The position numbers and the translations under genes are program-made. 64,000 nucleotides of DNA from Lachnospiraceae bacterium (lineage in GTDB: Bacteria > Bacillota > Clostridia > Lachnospirales > Lachnospiraceae), in contig JAFWOE010000050.1 of NCBI GenBank assembly GCA_017509985.1, positions 29,838 to 93,837 of the forward strand, read 5' to 3'. Under the pieces are notes generated by a model, which was not told where the DNA came from, did no database searches, and saw nothing but the letters and a program-made list of their open reading frames with translations. This document shows positions 59,293-64,000 of the stretch, in pieces. How positions within the stretch are numbered: the first letter of the stretch is position 1; each line of letters begins with the position of its first letter.

Positions 59293-62200
59293 ATGAAAAG
59301 AAACCGACGATGGATATGGCTGCTCATCGCAGCTCTTATAATGAGTACCTGTGTCAGCGCCTGCGGTTCGAGCGGGAGCGAGGCAGATGAAGAAAACAGA
59401 AAAGAAGAAGCTGACGTTGACTCAGACACCCGAGAAGATGACAGCAGTGACGGCGGCTTTTTTTCACAGTTTTCTTTTGGCAGGGATAAAGAGCCTGCAG
59501 AAGGAGATGGGGCGTCGGTCACGTTGGAGGACGGGTCGGTTGTATTTGTTCCGGGTGCGGATGACATCGTTCTGGATCAGTCATCGGGTATCCGTTACAT
59601 TAGGGGGATGATCCTTGCTTATACCACAGCCAGTCCGGATGAAGCCCTTCAGAATAAGCTTGCCGGGGAAGTCGGAGGCAGGATAATGGGTGTACAAAAC
59701 GGGTTGGTTCCGCTGGTTGAGATCAGGACGGATGCCGCAGATTATGAAGAACTGCTGGAACTTTGCGAGAAGCTTGCAACCTTGCCTGAAGTTACGTTTG
59801 CAGATCCGGAGGTTGAGCTGGAAATCGGTCTGGAAACGGTGAATACTCTGGAAGAGGATCCGACCCCCTGGTCAGATGACGGTAACATGATCAGTGATAA
59901 AGGAGATGAAAACCATCCGGGTGGCAATGATTGGTGGGCAGAGGTAATTCATGCCTATTCTGCATGGGAAGCAACACCGAGGTTACTGGAGCCGATCCCT
60001 GTCGGAATTATAGATAATGGTCTGGATGCAGATCATCCGGAGTTCAGCGGCAGAGCTTTTGTAATTAATTTAAATGAGATTTTTGATACAAAGGAAGATG
60101 AAAAAAAACAGATATCCCATGGTACATTCGTGACAGGAATCGCCGCAGCTTCGGGAAGCAACAACCTTGGGATCCGGGGACTGGCGGATCGTTCGGATAT
60201 CTATTTTATGGATAACTATAACAAAAACTATTATACCTATTTACAGGGAAGCACAACTTTGATGACTTATACAAGTTATCCGTCTATGGTATCAAGCAAC
60301 TTCTCTTATATGCACCATCAGGGCGTCCGTGTTGTTAATCATTCCTTCGGCAGCAACACAATATTGACGCCGGAAGAATATAGGACGGTCAGCAGTGATG
60401 AGTACACAGAAAACCAGCAAGTCAAAGATGGCATCAGTGTATATGACAATTATGAAGATTATTATTCGGGTCAGATTCTTATAGGAAAGGCCAGTGCAAA
60501 GTGGCTTTTAAACTATATGCTTATGGAACTGATTAACGGGTATGATAAATTCCTTTATATCCAATCAGCCGGGAACGGGAGCATGATTGGTGGCGTTCCG
60601 GTCTCTTCCGATCTGAATCTGTATTTCTGCAGCATTACGGAAGATATGTTCAATGATCAAGTCCTGCAGCTGAAAAATGGGGCGGAGCTTACTTCTGAAC
60701 AACAGGAACGGCTGGAGAAACTGAAGTGGGATGATGTCCGGGATCATTATATGATCGTCGGAGGAGCGGCTTCCGAGCAGCGTTCGGAGACGGAATATGC
60801 TCCTTATAAGAACGGAAACGCAGGGACTAATATTGATATATGCGCTCCGGCAGTGGACGTTTTCGGAATCAATGCCGTTCAGGCAGATACGGACAAACAA
60901 TATATTACAGAAACAGGAACTTCTGTAGCGGCTCCGATGGTGTCGGGAGCGGCGACTCTTTTATGGTCTGTGGCACCGGAACTTCCAGCAAGTGAGATCA
61001 AAAAGATCCTTACAGAGTGCACTGATAAGAAAGTAACGGATCCTTTCGATTGTGAGCATCCGTTGCTCAATGTCGGCCTTGCCGTGGAATACACCCGATA
61101 TTACATGTTTGTCCGTGACATTATGATCCCGAAGTACGGTCTCCAGAAGGGGGCACAGGATGGCACACCACAAACCAGTCAGGAGAGCTGGCTTAAACCG
61201 GAAGGCATCGTAACCGCCTGGATCGGAGACATGGACAGCCTGACGGGCAGCGAGATGGTGGTCTTCCGGTTTGAAAAAGATCCGGATTCGGATTACTCCA
61301 ACAGACTATACAATCTTATGCTGGATCTCTTTACGATCGAAGACGGAGAAGTCCGGATTAAAGATACGCTGAAAACGGGTTTTTCACTCAGTGAGAAGTA
61401 TACGATGGATTTGGAAATGAACGTTTCTTCCGCGCCGCAGGGGGACTGGACGGATATCGTCATTGAAATTGATGAGAATGAACCGGATCTGTACGGTTCG
61501 GACAGACATTTCAGCTGGGTGGTGACTTCGGACGGGCAGACTCTTACGCTGCAGGACGTAGATGCTTCTGCCTATGCTTCAAAAGACCGAATATTCAGCA
61601 TAGCCAACGAAAACAACAGAGCAGATAAAGCACGGGATTACTTTGAATTCCGTGTTGTGGACGGCTGCCGCTTGACATGGTATCTGGATTTTGTCTTCAC
61701 GGACAGGGATTACATACCGGCAGGATATGTAAGTGAATACGCACCGGCAGACGGGCAGACTGTTGTCGGGTCCGATCAGGAAGTGATTCAGTCAGTTCTC
61801 TGGAGTAATCCGCCCAATACGGACGATGAGCCGAGGCTGGTCCGTACCGAAGACTACGAAGATGGAATGCTGAAATCGTTTGACCAGTATGCCTATGATA
61901 AAGAAGGCCTGCTGGTCTACAAAGGGTATTTTCATAAAGAAGGGGATCTGTCCAGTATTATCAGATACGAGTATGACGATGCCGGCGGAATGATCCGCGA
62001 GAGCGAGATCCTGGCAAATGGAAAAACAGACTACATTATCAGTTATGATAATGATGACCGGGGCAACCGGATTAAAAAGTACAGTGTGCCCGAGGGCGGA
62101 GGAGAGATCACCGACTGGAACGAATATGAGTATGATAATGCGGACAACCAGATCCGATGGCTCGGTTACCGAAACAAGGAACTTGAATTTTACTGGGAAT

Positions 62201-63708
62201 ATACCTACGACGCCTATGGCAACGAGACCGGCTGGGCACGCTATAAAGCCGATGGAACACTAACGCAGTCGGAGCAGCGTGTGTATGATGCAGCCGGACA
62301 TATTCTGAGCAGCCATGCCAGGGATGTAGAAGGAGATCATGAGACGGATACGACTTATGAATGGTCGGATAATTTCCATACAAGAAGGAGCCCCTGGTAC
62401 TATTCCAATAACGGTTCTCTGGCCGGTTATGATATCTACACATTCGACGACTACGGCAACACCCTGAGTTTTGTCGTTCAGGAGCCGGACGGAACAGTAT
62501 CCAAAGAGAGGTACTATTATTACGACGACGGCACTTCGGGAGAAAACGGGGCAGCTGCTGATACAGCACCGGAAGCAGATGCATCCGGAATGAGCCAGAA
62601 CAGCCAGGACGCTGAAGCAGGCGCCCTTTCAGGTCTCTTCTATGATTTCGCCGGCAACGGCAATGATCCGGGAAACCTGTACCGCCATAACGCGATCGGG
62701 TTCTTCGGCGATTATGCTTACTTCTGCGATCAGCCGGCCGGATCCGGACAGCTTTCGATCTTTCGGATTCCTTTGAATGGCGGGGCCGCGGAACGCATAA
62801 CGGATCTGGAGGGCTCATCCGGTGCATTGAACTATACATTCGGAGAGGACGGATTTTTATACTTCACAGCAAAAAACCGGGTATTCCGGGTCCCGGCGGA
62901 CGGCGGAGCACCAGAGCTTTTGCTGGAGCTTGGCCCAGGGGCAAACTCCATATTGATCGGAGGATTTACTCTCTATGAAGGGCAGATCTATCTTTCGTAT
63001 AACGATGGAGGGACCGGTGGATTTTCACGTTTGGTGAAGCTGGATCCGACTGGCGGAGGTGTATTCTTTTACAGCCTCGGAAACAATGACCTTGGAGCCG
63101 ACAACGTGATATGGGGTTCGGAAAAGGGCCTTTTTTCCGCACATGTCTATGGCGGACAGGTCATGCTTTACCCCTGGAGCGATATAACAGAAAGTACAGC
63201 GATCCGTGAAGGCGAGATAGATCACCACGATATTGAGCATACATCATTTCGTGTGAAAGATGGGGATGCCTGTATGATCGGCTCGGATGCCCGCGCGATC
63301 CGGATGGAGGACGGTTCAGTCGGGATCTTTGAATACGAAGGACGCCTTTTTGGCTCTGATGAGAAGAAAACCGGCGAGCCGGACCGGATCCTGTACAATC
63401 CTGTCAAAGATGGGCAGACGGAGTTCTTCGATTCTCAGTATATGTTTGAACTGAGTGGCTGTTACGTCGGTGCAGGAGTAAACAGGGGCAAGGTCGAAAC
63501 CTATGATAAAAGCTTTCAGCTTATCGAAAGCACGGGAGAAGTTCATCCGATCAGCGGGGAAGGTCAGGTCGGAAAATATGGAGACCACGTATACTATCTT
63601 AGCATCGAACCGAAATATGCCAACAGTGCTCTTGTCGGAAAGGAGTATGCTTTATACGTGGCTGATAAAGACGGACATATTGAAAAGCGGCCTGTAAATA
63701 TTGGCTGA
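59293..63708 (+). CDS. Subtilisin-family (S8) surface lipoprotein with YD-type repeats and a beta-propeller-like tail
   Basis: A 1471-residue exported lipoprotein (signal peptide ending VSAC, Cys24). After an inhibitor-like pro-region comes a complete S8 domain: Asp241 (IIDNGLD), His276 (SHGTFVTGIA) and Ser544 (GTSVAAPMVSG). Residues about 860-1090 contain RHS/YD-like repeats (EYDDAGGMIRE, EYEYDNADNQIRW, TYDAYGNETGW, YDAAGHILS). The C-terminal 350 residues resemble DUF5050-type propeller repeats (YFCDQPAGSGQLSIFRIPLNGG, LYFTAKNRVFRVPADGG). It probably cleaves proteins at the cell surface, with the repeats binding or shielding. Ribosome site AAGGAGAG, promoter about 100 bases upstream. Confidence 0.9.
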   Translation: MKRNRRWIWLLIAALIMSTCVSACGSSGSEADEENRKEEADVDSDTREDDSSDGGFFSQFSFGRDKEPAEGDGASVTLEDGSVVFVPGADDIVLDQSSGIRYIRGMILAYTTASPDEALQNKLAGEVGGRIMGVQNGLVPLVEIRTDAADYEELLELCEKLATLPEVTFADPEVELEIGLETVNTLEEDPTPWSDDGNMISDKGDENHPGGNDWWAEVIHAYSAWEATPRLLEPIPVGIIDNGLDADHPEFSGRAFVINLNEIFDTKEDEKKQISHGTFVTGIAAASGSNNLGIRGLADRSDIYFMDNYNKNYYTYLQGSTTLMTYTSYPSMVSSNFSYMHHQGVRVVNHSFGSNTILTPEEYRTVSSDEYTENQQVKDGISVYDNYEDYYSGQILIGKASAKWLLNYMLMELINGYDKFLYIQSAGNGSMIGGVPVSSDLNLYFCSITEDMFNDQVLQLKNGAELTSEQQERLEKLKWDDVRDHYMIVGGAASEQRSETEYAPYKNGNAGTNIDICAPAVDVFGINAVQADTDKQYITETGTSVAAPMVSGAATLLWSVAPELPASEIKKILTECTDKKVTDPFDCEHPLLNVGLAVEYTRYYMFVRDIMIPKYGLQKGAQDGTPQTSQESWLKPEGIVTAWIGDMDSLTGSEMVVFRFEKDPDSDYSNRLYNLMLDLFTIEDGEVRIKDTLKTGFSLSEKYTMDLEMNVSSAPQGDWTDIVIEIDENEPDLYGSDRHFSWVVTSDGQTLTLQDVDASAYASKDRIFSIANENNRADKARDYFEFRVVDGCRLTWYLDFVFTDRDYIPAGYVSEYAPADGQTVVGSDQEVIQSVLWSNPPNTDDEPRLVRTEDYEDGMLKSFDQYAYDKEGLLVYKGYFHKEGDLSSIIRYEYDDAGGMIRESEILANGKTDYIISYDNDDRGNRIKKYSVPEGGGEITDWNEYEYDNADNQIRWLGYRNKELEFYWEYTYDAYGNETGWARYKADGTLTQSEQRVYDAAGHILSSHARDVEGDHETDTTYEWSDNFHTRRSPWYYSNNGSLAGYDIYTFDDYGNTLSFVVQEPDGTVSKERYYYYDDGTSGENGAAADTAPEADASGMSQNSQDAEAGALSGLFYDFAGNGNDPGNLYRHNAIGFFGDYAYFCDQPAGSGQLSIFRIPLNGGAAERITDLEGSSGALNYTFGEDGFLYFTAKNRVFRVPADGGAPELLLELGPGANSILIGGFTLYEGQIYLSYNDGGTGGFSRLVKLDPTGGGVFFYSLGNNDLGADNVIWGSEKGLFSAHVYGGQVMLYPWSDITESTAIREGEIDHHDIEHTSFRVKDGDACMIGSDARAIRMEDGSVGIFEYEGRLFGSDEKKTGEPDRILYNPVKDGQTEFFDSQYMFELSGCYVGAGVNRGKVETYDKSFQLIESTGEVHPISGEGQVGKYGDHVYYLSIEPKYANSALVGKEYALYVADKDGHIEKRPVNIG

Positions 63709-63741
63709 AGGGTTGGGCCAAGGTGTACAGTGAGAAGAAAA

Positions 63742-63787
63742 GAATACAAAAGCCGGGCTTTTTCGAGGCCTGGCTTTTGTATTCCTT
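63742..63787. terminator. Bidirectional terminator between the subtilase and the edge flavoprotein gene
   Basis: GAATACAAAAGCC / GGCTTTTGTATTC, a 13-bp stem with inner GGGC...GGCC pairing, lying between two convergent genes. Confidence 0.85.
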
Positions 63788-63804
63788 AAATGTGCTTTTC
63801 CGGC

Positions 63805-64000
63805 TTATTCGGTGTCTTTGATCGTCTGAACGGCACGGCGCGCCCAGGTGATGGCGCGGGAGTGGCTGTTGCCGTTCCAGAGCAGGGGATAATCCACACC
63901 GTACAGGCCGCCGGCCGTATTGCCGATGGCATAAAGACCCGGGATCGGTTTATTATCTTCATCCAGGATATGCATTTCGGTATCCGTGATCATGCCGCCG
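63805..64000 (-). CDS. Fumarate reductase-like flavoprotein, C-terminal end only
   Basis: The last 65 residues of a gene that runs past the right edge. The frame is open to base 64000, and an ATG at 63993 is internal (GGMITD). It ends ILDEDNKPIPGLYAIGNTAGG then LYGVDYPLLWNGNSHSRA, which is the FAD-binding C-terminus of the FAD_binding_2 family and closely resembles the end of the flavoprotein at 49222. This suggests another flavin-based anaerobic reductase just outside the window. Confidence 0.85.
   Translation of the reverse strand, partial: GGMITDTEMHILDEDNKPIPGLYAIGNTAGGLYGVDYPLLWNGNSHSRAITWARRAVQTIKDTE

Overview
The window looks like chromosomal DNA of a strictly anaerobic, moderately GC-rich Bacillota, most likely a Clostridia member of gut or sediment type. 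The evidence is a group 4 hydrogenase-type membrane complex, two glycyl radical enzymes (GREs), Fe-S-dependent old yellow enzymes, a nitrogenase-like reductase, Clostridia-style short intergenic spacers with strong AGGAGG sites, and no respiratory quinone enzymes. No rRNA, tRNA, CRISPR array, transposase or phage gene was seen. I do not name a species.

Layout. 1-3540: end of an Ech/Mbh-like complex (antiporter-like, NuoH-like, NuoB-like subunits and a six-cluster polyferredoxin) closed by a terminator. 3659-10705: an NhaC-type antiporter overlapping argG, then a UroD-type methyltransferase / CobW GTPase / His-rich protein cassette sitting between argG and argH. An argG 3' remnant lies directly before argH. 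10702-15823: OFA-type transporter, ferredoxin-fused aldo/keto reductase, and a cytoplasmic molybdopterin enzyme with its Fe-S subunit. 15813-16904: GH25 lipoprotein. 17041-21184: HD phosphohydrolase, a NifH-NifD-like fusion and a NifK-like protein, closed by a terminator. 21259-22238: two truncated genes joined head to head. 22243-33994: housekeeping and small accessory genes (YitT, MutY, YdcF, GNAT, deformylase, acetyltransferase, rhodanese lipoprotein, NlpC/P60-like, CoA-transferase, DUF937, TSUP, C39-like, alanine symporter). 34356-36311: an Fe-S flavoenzyme. 36395-38019: an AT-rich island with one AAA/DUF4143 ATPase, flanked by 96-bp direct repeats and preceded by four 23-bp iterons.

38042-53438 is the most striking unit. 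It is a divergent catabolic locus. Leftward run GRE-1 and a sugar-type ABC importer (binding protein, ATPase, two permeases). Rightward run a GRE activase, an Fe-S old yellow enzyme, a fumarate-reductase-like flavoprotein and GRE-2. An SDR oxidoreductase faces it. Good sigma-A-type promoters can be read at four points, and GRE-2 has its own promoter, operator-like palindrome and nested leader hairpin. A plausible reading is uptake of a polyhydroxylated compound, radical dehydration or C-C cleavage, then reduction of the unsaturated product by flavoenzymes. The substrate cannot be read from sequence.

54650-63708 holds two large surface proteins (a membrane-anchored caspase-like protein with a DUF6273-like domain, and a subtilase lipoprotein with YD-type repeats) around a second UroD-type protein. 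The window ends inside another flavoprotein related to the one in the GRE locus.
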